64,000 bases of DNA from Neodontobutis hainanensis (taxonomy: Eukaryota; Chordata; Actinopteri; Gobiiformes; Odontobutidae), in contig JALDNG010000008.1 in NCBI GenBank assembly GCA_024349245.1, positions 7,672,001 to 7,736,000 of the forward strand, in the 5' to 3' direction. The notes below the pieces were generated by a model. That model had not been told where the DNA came from and made no database searches. It saw only the letters and a program-made list of their open reading frames with translations. Within the stretch, counting starts at the first letter, position 1. Each line of letters opens with the position of its first letter. A program made the position numbers and the translations under genes. Shown here piece by piece: positions 50,116 to 61,500 of the stretch.

Positions 50116-53100
50116 ATGGCCAGCTGGGGGAAGGTCGCCACTATTTTGAGGGTTGTTTTACGCACACCCCGGTCCGTGAAAGTGTTCGGGCTGCGTCGTG
50201 CTGTTGGGCCTGGTATTGTGGGATCTTTAATAGGAGCTGGGGCCTTTTGTTATTACCGATATCATAAAAACAACAGGACGTTACCCTACACAGTTTACGC
50301 AGACGAGGAACAGAAAGTGAGTATCTTGACAAAAGCGAGTAAAGACAATACGATAAAACGCATAACTGCGATTGAAATGTTCGTTTTTGCCAAATATTGT
50401 TGGAATATTACTACTTTAAATATACAACACTCGAAGTTTGTAAGAAAATGATCTGTAACTCCGCCCCGCTGCCGCTGTCAAGCAGGGATAAATTAAACAA
50501 TCCACATCAGTGTCTGACGAGCGACAACTCGTTTAAGTTTTGCTGTTAAATGTACAAATGTCCACCGCTGTTCCAGGAAGGAGCCAACACCATGGCGTCG
50601 CCCAGAAAGCTTCGTTTTATCCAGTTTGCTTCCGTGGTTTACCAGAACGAGCCGTACATGACGCCGAGAGACTTCCTCTACTCTGTGATGCTCGAGAAGG
50701 TTGACAGTAAGGAGCAACCATGTCATCCACTTAGTCTTTACTAATTATGCATCATTTATCTAAATAATGGATTAGTGAGTGAGAAACACAAACATAAAAC
50801 CATAATTGTGAAACACACTTGAGGAACAACACTAAAATATAAACAAATGAGTCAAAGATCAGGAGAATAAAGGTTTAATATAATATAGAGTAGAATTATG
50901 AAAAAGTGTCATGATACTGTGATTGTTTATGTGTAAAGGGCATGAGTGCAGCTGGTGTCGCATAATTTAGGATATTTTTTATAAATAACCAGTTGTTTAT
51001 AACTAAAATGTTTGGTGTTCTATAGGAAAGCTGCATAAGAGAGTTCTAACAGAGAAGGTACGTGGACACTAATAACTGTGTATTAAAATGCTTTTATTTA
51101 CCGTGGATTCTGATGTTTCTTTTTTTGCAGGAGTTATATAAAATGTTGATGGCTGCATCCAAAGCCCAGGCAGGGACTTCACTTTTCAGGACCTTAGGGG
51201 ACAATGGTAAGTCCCGCCCCTTTTTCCACACATTAATTTAATACACATTAATACTTGGATCTAACTCAGATGTGCCTTGCAGGTCTTATATCCTACACAG
51301 AGTATCTGTTTCTACTGACAATCCTGACAAGTAAGTGGCTTCATAGAGCCAATTATAGTAGAGTTTGATCTTTTATTCATTTTTTTTCCCAAGAAACAAA
51401 ACAAATCATTGTACAATCCTGCTCTATATGCTGCCTTCTTCAAGATTATTAGAAACCACAATAAACACTATAACACAAATAAAATAGGCCTCGCACTGAA
51501 ACTGAGTACCAACCCATTTATTATTCATTAAGTTAATTTTACAATTGAGAATCGGAAATTAGAAAATAAATAAATACATTTTATTTTTTTGTTTGTTTTT
51601 TGATGTTTGCTTTATTATTATTATTTATTTTTTTGAAAAACAAACCCACAGTAAGGTAAGTATTTAAGAGGTACCGATACCGAGTACTGGTATCAGTGCT
51701 GCTTTAATCCTCTTACTTCTCATTTCTTTTGGATTGCTTTAGTTGTGTGACTGCTTTGTGCTGTTTCAGAGCCACACACAGGCTTTCATATTGCTTTCAA
51801 AATGCTTGATGTCGATGGCAATGAGCAAGTGGACAAAAGAGAATTTTTGAAGGTAAGACTAAATTCTATTGACTAACACTATGCATATACACCAACATTT
51901 GATTTAGTTTTGAGTTCTACTTTTATGGTAGAACATTGTCTAGGAAAAAATAAATAAATTTTTAACTAAATTTCCAAATGTTGCCACTTTTAATGCTGCC
52001 TAAGTCCAGATGCTACACAGTAGTATCTGTGGCGTTCTGTGTGACATCAGCCCAGTGAAAGGTGAGGGAGAAGTGGCCTGTGAGCTGCTCCCGTCATTGT
52101 CTGCTCTCATTTGTGTTTGCATCTGTACAATCTGACTCAGTGTAGTCTCTTCTTGACATTTGTGTCGACTCCAACCAGACGTGTATCTGTGATGTCAAGA
52201 GGAAACTTGTGTTTGCGTAGATCAGGCCGAGGCTAGTTTTATTTCCATCACTGCATGTTGGCACCGTGTCTCATAGCTACATGTTGTGACTTGGTGCCCA
52301 ACCCAAAAATGCATTGAGTGGAATAAGTGAAAGTGCATGGTTGTTTTCTACTCAGCTTTTTGTTATGTCATTTATGTGTAGGCTGTGCTCAGTCAAATAT
52401 TATTGTCCTCCTGTTGGCAGTTTGTACAGATTAGATTAGATAGCTCGGTTCTTTGTTTAGATTTTAATTTACCTATTTTTTGTGATATTTAATGCTAAAC
52501 ATTTGTGCTAATTTTTTTATTTTTTTATTTTTTTATTTTTAAAGCTCAAGAAAATTATTGGAAAAAGTAAAAAACGAGTGTCAACAGCAAAGGACAGCAC
52601 TGAGGTGGGTACATTTATCATTATTATAAATGTATAGCTTCTTTACAATTCTGATTCTAAACACAAAAAATGGCCACCTTGTTTTTTTTTTTTATCTTGT
52701 TCTGTTCAGAACACAGCAGAGGAGGGAGATGCTGTGAACACAACCCTTCAGGCCTACTTTTTTGGGAAGAAAGGAGAAAATAAGCTGCAGTATCAGGAGT
52801 TCCGCAGGTACATTTCTCAACTGAAATTTTGTATTTGGCAAATTCTTGGCATAAAATGCTGTTGCATTTTACATTAAATAAAATTGTTATCACTGATTAC
52901 AAAACCATCTAGTGAAGAAAGAATAGAAACATGGTTTTAAGCTAAAGCTTTTCATTATTTTTGTTTTGCATGTTTATTTGTACTTTTGTTGGTTTGTGGG
53001 TTCTCAATTAAAAACCTAACCACTTGCAAATCCTTTCTGTTTGTAGGTTTATGGAAGACCTACAGGCTGAGGTCCAGGAGATGGAGTTTCTGCAGTTCTC

Positions 53101-53838
53101 CAAAGGCATGGCCACCATGCGAACAGAAGACTTTGCCGAGTGGTTATTGCACTACACGAATGAGGAAGATAATGAAATCTATTGGCAAAATGTGAGGCGG
53201 AAGATTCCTGCTGGACAAGTACTAAGCTTTTTAATACAATTCACCATTGTGTGCTCTCAGGATGATAGAACTACTTTTATTTAAATGTGCTTTTGTCTTG
53301 TAGAGTATCACGTTTGAAGAGTTCAGAGCCTTCTGTCTCTTCATCAACAATATGGAAGATTTTGCTTTTACAATGAAAATGGTTACAGAAGCTAATCGTC
53401 CTATTGGAATGGGTAAGATAGTTTTTAGTGATTAAGTGTTTCTCAACTTAGAAGGTTACTATTTTTTTTTCATCTGTTCTGTTCTTCTGACTGCAGCACA
53501 GTTCAAGCGAGCTGTAAGGATCGCCACAGGTCACGATCTGTCTGAAAATGTGCTTGACACTGTCTTTAAATTGTTTGACATTGATGGAGACAACTGTCTG
53601 AGCCACAAAGAGTTCCTTGGTGTGATGACAGACAGAGTACTGCGGGGTTTGAAGGTAAAAAAAAATTGGTCTAGGATTTACTTGAGTACATTACTGTCCC
53701 TTTTCTTATCACACATTTTCATCTGGTGTCATGCAGGTGCAGCCTCAGACTGGAGTTTCTGGCTATTGGAAATGTGTGAAACAAGAGACCCTGAAGGGAG
53801 CTCAGGAGGCCTTAGGGGGCAGCAGGTGTCCCATCTAG
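50116..53838 (+). CDS. micu2: Mitochondrial calcium uptake protein 2
   Basis: Twelve exons join in phase to 422 codons plus TAG: 50116-50316, 50577-50706, 51026-51057, 51131-51206, 51283-51330, 51770-51852, 52545-52604, 52710-52807, 53047-53218, 53304-53412, 53497-53654, 53737-53838. Residues 1-50 look like a mitochondrial presequence plus a Gly/Ala/Tyr hydrophobic stretch. Two canonical EF-hand loops are complete: DVDGNEQVDKRE (176-187) and DIDGDNCLSHKE (364-375). The family core MTPRDFL, GLISYTEYLFLLTILTKPH and MEFLQFSKG is intact. The C-terminus GYWKCVKQETLKG matches MICU2 (EYWKCVKKESIKG) rather than MICU1 or MICU3; its Cys about 402 probably corresponds to the cysteine that disulfide-links MICU2 to MICU1. 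The protein gates the mitochondrial calcium uniporter from the intermembrane space. ATG 50,116 has a strong context (A -3, G +4). A teleost micu2 duplicate is possible. Confidence 0.87.
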
Positions 53839-54159
53839 AGTCACACTGTAATAAGGATAATCACTCCCTTCCTGTACTGGTGAACACGAGGCATGGAAAA
53901 TATTTAAATTGTGAGCACTAGTTAAGAACCACTCCATCCTAATGTTTACACTTTTGTTTAACACTGTGGGTTTTGATTGATGGGCTACACTTGTAGCTTG
54001 TAACTACACATTTTTTTTACTTAATACTATTTGCACTTGTGATTTCAAAATGATTAACTGTTTATATTTCTATGCTGCATGTAATAATCATGGTTTTGTA
54101 GAAAAGGCTTTGTTTAAACTAGGCTTACACACTTGAATATGTAATACTTGTGTTCAATG

Positions 54160-54195
54160 AATAAACCAGCTACTATAACTATTTTGTCTTTTATT
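54160..54195. terminator. Facing poly(A) signals of micu2 and irf2bp1
   Basis: Plus-strand AATAAA at 54,160-54,165 lies about 320 bases after the micu2 stop. Minus-strand AATAAA at 54,195-54,190 could end a 1.06 kb irf2bp1 3' UTR; another minus-strand AATAAA at 55,143-55,138 would give a 115-base UTR. If the distal one is used, the two transcripts overlap tail to tail. Confidence 0.45.
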
Positions 54196-55258
54196 ATAGA
54201 GCTGACCAAGTACAATCACATGGGTATGTGGGTTAACCATTGAGGATTGTGGTGATAATTACTTTCCCATACATACAATTCCAAAGTAAATAAGACAAAG
54301 CAAGCTTACATCTGTGAAAAGACATTAGTGACAGATGCCAAGGTTGTCAGTAAATACAGGATACACAACTACAAAACAGATAATTACACTGAGCATGAAG
54401 CCATCTTTGGTCTTCTCATCACTATAAACAAATACATATAAATTTGTATTGTATCAAAAATAGAAATTACAGAGCCATATTGAAAGTAAGTTCACATTTT
54501 TGATATACAATAAGAGACAAAATGGGGTTACAATTTCAAACCTTGGCTTTTAAAGAACCCAATGGGTTTGCCACATGTTGGACATTCATTTTTTCTTTTT
54601 GTCTTTTAAAGAAAGGGATGATTCTGTCAAAGCATGAGTATCTGTCATTCATTGGTACATGACAATATGCAAAAGTATACAATAGTGACAAAAGAACAAA
54701 AAAGATTGTCATTCATAAAAGAAGCATGTGCTTTCAATCCTGGGTGTTTGAAAAGGGGCCTGATGACCAGCCTCTGCAGCTCTGGACAAAGGAGAGGTTT
54801 TGAGGGGAAACATTCAGCCGCGATGCACCGGGTGAGCCCTAACAGACGTCCCTCGAGGAAGTGGACCTTGTCTTAATTTACTGTGTTTCTGTAGCTTTTC
54901 TCCTGTGGTTCCAGAGGTTCTCTGATCTCAGAGGCACTCATCACTGCAGCCAAAGTGGACCTCTGCTTGACATTATGGGAAGTGCTTTCAAAGTTTATGC
55001 TCCACTGGAAAGAGAAGGCATTGGTAAAAAATTCTGTGCAATCAGTGAATATGGGCTTGTATACACCTTAATAAAATTATTTTACTCTTCAATTTGAACA
55101 GATTTTGAAACTGTAAAAAATGATGAATTATGTATTATTTATTATTTAATCTCAACACAACTTATTTAGAAGTACTTTTAGTGAACCTGCACTAAATGTT
55201 ATGTTTAGTGGCTAAATGTGCTGTAGGTCTTACCATTGACCACAAGTGGACGGAGACG

Positions 55259-57028
55259 TCAAGGGTCGCTCTCCTTCTTGACCGTCACATCCCCGTCTGC
55301 AGCCAAGATGGTGGAGATCTCTCCCTGCATGAAAGCCCAGGGCACGTTGGAGCCCACCAGGGGACAGCGCTCTCCACTGGGGCAGTATACCTCGCTCCCC
55401 TGGCCTTGGCTGCGGATGAACCCCCGGGTGCAGGGGAAACAGAACTTGTGGTGTGGGACGGAGGGACACTGGACAAAATGCGTGTCCTCCAGGCGCTCTC
55501 GACACAACGTACAGCAGAGAAGAGTGGCCTGGGCTCCACTGCTTGACTCTCCCGCTGTAGTGTTACTGGATGCCCCGGAAGCAGACCCTTGTCCCATGGC
55601 AGCCTGGGATACTGAGGTGGAGGCGGTGGAGGGGCTGCTACTGGGGGGCCGGCCCGCTGCAGAGGAGTGGCCAGCTGACATGCTGGGGCTGTCCCGGGCT
55701 AGCTGGTTGGAGCTCAGGCTGTCTGCCACTCCCATGAGTGCTGAGATGGGCGATGGCTGACTGTGCAGGCGAGGAGGACCATCCGGGGGGGCAGCCAGAG
55801 CAGAGATGGGCTCCATGCCGGGGTACGCCCCACGGGACCATGCCTCTCTGCTTGAATGCTCCAATCTGCTTTCACTCTCTCCGTTCTCTGAACCCGGAGA
55901 GGCCTTACGACGCCGACCAGTGTTCTTCGCTGATACAGGACGTCCTGTGGCTGCCATGGAAAGGACTGGATCTGGCTGAGGCAGGACTTCAGGGATAGGT
56001 GGCTCTTTGAACAGCCGCACTCCATCATTGAGCAGCTCTGACAGGCTGCGCCAGTCGCCGCTGCCATGTCTCTTCTCATACTCCACATAACGCAGCCCAG
56101 AGTTCACTGCTTTTCCAGCATCCTTAGCCGAATCACGGAACATTTGCCTCACCAGGTCCGGCACTCCAGAGAAGATCATCCCAGAGCCGCAGGGGTACTC
56201 CACAAACACCTTGAGCTCAAATTCTGGAGTAGTACTGGCGTCGAAGGCCAGGATTCTGCCCATCAGATTATGGTCTTTCCTATAGCGCACATTAAATGGA
56301 ACACAGCTGCTGAGAGCCAAGAGTACATCCCGCACCACTTTGGGACGGTTCGGCCAGCCTTCCATACGGTTTCGAGCAATGTCATTCAGTTCAGCCATTA
56401 CTTCATTGTTCCTCCACACTGCTGGGTCTATGCCCAAAGCAGAGGTGCTTGCTCCAACCCCCAGGGGCACAACTGGCCTTCTAGTACCATCTCCCATAAT
56501 GGGCCCTGAAGAGACAGCTATAGGGGTGGCTCCTGCCCTAGATAAGGGGGCTAAAAGACCATGAGGGGCTGCTACCAGGCCCTGGGCTATGAGCGCATGT
56601 GGTATGGTCCCGTGCAGATTAGGTAGTGTCCCAACTATGGCCCGCCGAGTGTTTGGACTCTGGCGACTCCCTTCTGACAAGGCCACATCTTCTGCTCTAT
56701 GCAGGCCGTTGGGGAGACGAGAGGAGACACCATACTCACCCCTCCCCCTGTCCCCACGGTCCCCATGCTGCCTCCCGGCTTCAGTGGGCCCAGACGAGCT
56801 AGGTTTGCTTTGCTGAGGACCGGGAGACCGTCCATCTAAGACCCCGTGAGTGCTCTTCAGCTGCCGGGCCGTCTCAATCAGCAGCTCTATCCTGTCCGCG
56901 CCGTCGTAGTTCACACAGCCCCGGCACACAGCCTCGCTAAACTCCCACAGCATGGCCCACGGCATCTTGGGCAGGTCGCAGAGGTAGCACCACTGCCGTC
57001 TAGAGGAAGACTGCGAGGCGGAGGACAT
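55259..57028 (-). CDS. irf2bp1: Interferon regulatory factor 2-binding protein 1
   Basis: An intronless 589-residue protein (human about 584). The N-terminal C4 zinc finger is intact: C14-x2-C17 and C35-x2-C38 within RQWCYLCDLPKMPWAMLWEF and AVCRGCVNYDGADRIELL. The C-terminal RING-type finger starts at about residue 505 (CCTLCRERLEDTHFVQCPS, KFCFPC, CPSGERCPLVGSNVPWAFMQ). The middle has the conserved APFNVRYRKDHNL-like block (VPFNVRYRKDHNL), FVEYPCGSGMIF and an Arg-rich GRRRKASPGSE nuclear signal. The protein ends VTVKKESDP, where VKKE is a SUMO consensus also present in IRF2BP1. Length and these ends fit IRF2BP1 better than IRF2BP2 or IRF2BPL. It acts as a nuclear co-repressor binding IRF2 and as a probable E3 ligase. 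ATG 57,028 has A at -3. The many plus-strand frames here are shadows. Confidence 0.9.
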   Translation of the reverse strand: MSSASQSSSRRQWCYLCDLPKMPWAMLWEFSEAVCRGCVNYDGADRIELLIETARQLKSTHGVLDGRSPGPQQSKPSSSGPTEAGRQHGDRGDRGRGEYGVSSRLPNGLHRAEDVALSEGSRQSPNTRRAIVGTLPNLHGTIPHALIAQGLVAAPHGLLAPLSRAGATPIAVSSGPIMGDGTRRPVVPLGVGASTSALGIDPAVWRNNEVMAELNDIARNRMEGWPNRPKVVRDVLLALSSCVPFNVRYRKDHNLMGRILAFDASTTPEFELKVFVEYPCGSGMIFSGVPDLVRQMFRDSAKDAGKAVNSGLRYVEYEKRHGSGDWRSLSELLNDGVRLFKEPPIPEVLPQPDPVLSMAATGRPVSAKNTGRRRKASPGSENGESESRLEHSSREAWSRGAYPGMEPISALAAPPDGPPRLHSQPSPISALMGVADSLSSNQLARDSPSMSAGHSSAAGRPPSSSPSTASTSVSQAAMGQGSASGASSNTTAGESSSGAQATLLCCTLCRERLEDTHFVQCPSVPHHKFCFPCTRGFIRSQGQGSEVYCPSGERCPLVGSNVPWAFMQGEISTILAADGDVTVKKESDP

Positions 57029-57299
57029 GTTGTTTACAGGCCCTCGACCAAACTTTCTTCGGAGGCCTTCGCGCTAGAGTCAACGTTTATCAACAATTCG
57101 TCACTACGTAGCCACCACTTACCACATGTCGTAGCGTTTATGGCAAGAAATTAATACAAATTAAGTGAATTATGTGAGTGTTGACAGCAGCAATAGGAAG
57201 TTAGCAACGTCTTCTTTTTCGGTTTGTTCTTGTCGGTCTGTGTAGAAGGAAGTAAAATGTTATAAGACACCGGAAACACCTACGCGAGTTGCGTTTGAA

Positions 57300-57318
57300 G
57301 CAGTGTGGGACTTGTAGT
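57300..57318 (-). promoter_or_regulatory. ZNF143/THAP11 (SBS) site upstream of irf2bp1
   Basis: The minus strand reads ACTACAAGTCCCACACTGC, a full match to ACTACAANTCCCANNNTGC, about 270 bases upstream of the irf2bp1 ATG and in the orientation of the gene. CpG-containing sequence (57,030-57,300) lies between. This motif typically sits in TATA-less vertebrate promoters, so the irf2bp1 start is probably nearby. Confidence 0.65.
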
Positions 57319-57329
57319 TTTTAGGAAAT

Positions 57330-58475
57330 ATATTGAAACGTACACTCGTCAAAAAAATGTGGCGAAATGTGTTTTAAAAACATAAAACAAATATGGGATT
57401 ATGTAAATTCTGAAAAGAAACAAAAATGTATGTAAGAATCAAATATCTATGTTAAACAAATAAATGACAGTGAGGGTGGCAGGAATGAAAATGGTAAATA
57501 ACGGTGATGGCCAATACTAAAATTGGCAGGAATGATATTTGCTTTTTTTTCCTTAAGTTTTGTAAATTTTAATTCTTGTAATCGTCCTTTTTGTTGCTGA
57601 GGGTTAGGAGGGGCAGGCAAAAATCAAAGTCTTGACTTCAGCCTACACTCTTTTGTTCAAGGAAAGCTTTGTTTTAATATTTTTAATCGTTTTCCGTAGA
57701 CCAAATAATCTAAAATAAACACTAATTTAAAGTATACTCAAAAGTTTAATCTTTGGACCGAATTTAAACTTCAATTCCTGGTCAAAAGATTCAAATGATT
57801 CTATATCACAGACAGGAGAGTATAACGTATTAATTAACTATTCATTTTATATATAAGTTTTACTTAGTTTTACTTTTTAACCAACCAAATGTGCTTGTTA
57901 TACACCACTCTCTCTCAGTTCAGATCTCTGGTAGCCTATATACAATCTACTACTACGTTCACGTTTCCTAAACCAATTTTAGGTTTGAAGATAAAAATGA
58001 CGAACTTGAATTTAAATGAGTAAAAGAAAGGGACTGAAGATAACGGTTAGAAGAGCGCCTCCTGCTGGAAGGTCTTAGTAACATAGCATAGAGTTGGACA
58101 ATGATGCTCAGATTAACCATATAAAATTAACATGAATCTACTGGCACATTTAACATAGTCACCCTACTGAACTATATTTTAATATAACTGCATGGACAAA
58201 ATGTAGTCCTGACACAACACCATGGGGACATGCAATTTAGAATACGTGCCAAAGCGTTTATTTTAACATGTTTTTGTCTGCTTTTAAGCAGTGGTTAATA
58301 TCCAACATTAGAGGTACCGCTTATTTAAAAATACAAGACCAGGTGCACATTACTTGTTAATTCACATTAGTATTATATGTAGTGGTGCTTTGTACAACTG
58401 ATTGTAAAACAGGCAGTCAATTTTATGATACAAAAGTTAAGGAAACACATTTTGAAACACATTCTTCCTATGCCC

Positions 58476-58522
<47 letters not shown>

Positions 58523-58588
58523 TTTTATGGGAGTGGCACTATAACAACATTCTACACAAAGACAGAACATATAATGAGTTAGGAGAAT
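57330..58588. other. Intergenic / hnrnpl 3' UTR
   Basis: AT-rich sequence between the irf2bp1 promoter and the hnrnpl stop codon. The right part is the hnrnpl 3' UTR, with a minus-strand AATAAA at 58,262-58,257 (about 330 bases past the stop) and an ATT/TAA trinucleotide run at 58,478-58,521. No other gene is visible. Confidence 0.6.
58478..58521. repeat. (TAA)n trinucleotide run
   Basis: About 14 uninterrupted ATA/TAA units (ATT on the hnrnpl transcript), inside the probable 3' UTR of hnrnpl. Confidence 0.95.
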
Positions 58589-61500
58589 TTAGTTGGCATG
58601 ATGTGTGGTTGAGAAGCAGAGCTTCAGTGTATAAGGATAAGGACCACCTACAAGTGTGAAAGAAATAAAAAGCATTTAGAAATCACAAATAAAAATACAT
58701 GCATTTCACTTTGTATTTAAGGTAGACTTACTTGAGTTTTTCATCAGATAATGGTTCATCAATGCAAGGGCTTCCATGGCATCATTAATTGATTCCCACT
58801 CTAGTAGACCAGATGAACTCCGCTCACCTATTGGACCACAGAGCGCAAAACGTTTAAATTATATATACACGTTTGTTGAAAACAGTGTGAGATGTACATG
58901 TAGCCGAGGGTCAACAGGGGTCTGATTATTACTAATAGGAATTTATACATAAAGACCTTTAAACAGTGTGTCATCTTTAAATGGCAAACCTAATAATTGT
59001 TATGCCATTTTATTATAGAAACTCACTTTTTCCTGTGAAAAGTTTCACACTACTGGCGCTTTTGATTCCTAGCTCCTCACAGACCTGTAGAAATAAAAAA
59101 AATTGATTGAAGAGTTTTACAATTTTGTTAAACAATTATAGATTCAAAAACTGGAAACTAGGGGACATCTCTTTTGTACCTGGTTAAAGAACTCTTCAGA
59201 GATATCTGGGGCTGCATTAAAAAAGTGCAGGACATTGCTGGGATGCTGGATTCGGTTCTTGGCTGCCTGTTCCGGTGAAGTGAAGCGGTTGTTGCGTGAG
59301 CCATGAAAGTCTTTGAAGCTGCTGGTGTTGTCATCTAACTGATAGCACTGGCCTGGCACAATTGCCTGCTGCTTTGAGACACTGCAAAGAAAAAGCGAAC
59401 CCTTTCCATTAAGCATCTCTCATTGCCCTTTGTGTGTTTATATGGTTTAAAATTCTCAGTTGTTCCTACCAAACATTAAGTTTCTGCCCAAAGAGAAAAG
59501 TATTATTGAGGTGAGTGATGGCTCTGTCTACAGAGTAACAGTCTCCCATCTCCACCATTGCTGCCCCAGGTTTACTCTTCATAAACTTTACCTTAAAACA
59601 AAAATAGTCACCATGAGTAATTTGAGCTGGAAGGACTCAACCCTACATATGTTTAAAATATGTATTTAATGTAACTCACCCTTTCGACATTGCCATAGAG
59701 ACAGAATATGTTAAAGACTTTGTCCGCATTGATTTTAGAGGGTTCAAGGCCGTACACCATAAGAACTGGTGAGTCAGCATGGGGACCATACTCAGAGGGT
59801 GGCGGACCATACCCAGGACTGTAGCGCTGGTTCCCACGGCCACGACCTCCAATCCCTGGCCCCATACGGTGAGGAGGTGGGGGGCCGTAGCTGTCATCAT
59901 TGTAGCCATGATAGCCACCTTGTGGGCCTCCTAAAAAAATGGGTATATGTACAGTATGTTCATGATAGATCAATATTAGCTAGAATGATTATATAATTAA
60001 TGCTGAACATATACCATAATCAGGTGGATGGTCTCCCAAAAGTGCAGGCTGCCTCTGGCGTTTGTTAGGATTTCCATTGGGGTCTGAAGTGGTAAACAAA
60101 TTACCAATCAAAGGTCATGTATTTGTATACAGTTTGATGCAAATAGGTTACAAAGGATAATATGTGCTAAAGGGACAAGATTGTGACTAGCATGCAACAG
60201 AGGCTAAAAGTCTGCAGTCTAATATGCAACATAATGGAGATTTTTAAGCAAAAGGTAGAACGGTTTTAATTTTATAAAAAAAAAAAAAAAAAAACTTGTT
60301 TGTGTGCTATCCTTGTACAAACACACACACACACCTTGAGAATTGTTCCAATTGCCTTCACCATCAGCATCTGTGCAGGTACACATACACATATCAAAAC
60401 CAAAATAACATTCATGAAGTAATTTGGTAACACTTTAACAGCACACAACACCATTTTACACCCTATGCAACAAGGTCACTCATGAGCAGTCTAGAGGAGT
60501 GCATAAGTGCATAAGACAGGGCTGTCGGGAGAAGCTGCATACTAAACATGTTTTATTGAAATACAACCAGGACATTAAAATATTATAGCAAATAAAAGAA
60601 AAAACATCAAATGAGTACATTTTTAAAGAGAAAATAAATGCCTTACATTGACTAAATGAGCATCCAGCATGGACCACCTTGATTCTATTCATAAAATGAA
60701 TCCTTATTTATTGAAAAAAATATAATTATGTTACCTTTTAGAATATATTTCAATTATTTAAGAGCTGGTGCAGTTTAGTTCACCTACATGACTATTTATT
60801 TTTTATTTGTACTTTCCACTATTACTATGAGTGCATTGCATTGGAACAGAACCAAGAAGTTAAAATAGACATTATTTGTTGTAATGCAGCTTAACCGTGC
60901 AGTCATTATCTGCCATTTCTCTAAAATACTTACAGCACCACACATGGAGTATGGGACACAGTGGGCAGGTAGGGGGCAGTCTTCTGCGAGGATGCCACCT
61001 GCCAACTTTTTCAATCCAGCTTCAACTCATTCTCCCTCTTCAATTTTGTCGTCTTTCCTTGATAGCATTCCCACCACCAGATAGCAAATTACAGCCACAT
61101 GTTCACTGTTGGTTTTGACTTGCTCCTTGACGTTTTCAAAGTTGCTTTTAGAAGCTCATTTCCAGCTTACCATGCTCTGACCACTTAGCAGGACATTTGC
61201 ATCGTTAGAGTGGGCTGTCTGTCCACAGAAACACTGAGCCAAACCTGCATCACACGGGAGGTGTTAAAGGCATCACTATGGGCCAGTGCAAAAAAGGGAA
61301 AAATGAAACAACGAAGAAGAACAACACAAGAAAAGCACAGAGAGGAGGAGGGAAATGGAGAGAATGTACAGGGGAAAACAGAACACCAGAGTCCATAAAT
61401 GTAGAGCGCTTTGGGGAAAGATGTCTGATCTGTTTGCATCTGTGCTGTATGCTTGACGGGTGTTTGATGCTTGTGTCTCTTCGTAGGCCCCCCTGTAGAT

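Noticed and set aside
53436..53921. 161-codon frame suggesting an unspliced micu2 end
   Set aside because: It reads through the donor GTAAAA at 53,655; splicing to 53,737 gives the conserved MICU2 C-terminus instead.
55236..57154. Several plus-strand frames of 75-174 codons
   Set aside because: All are shadows of the GC-rich irf2bp1 exon on the minus strand.
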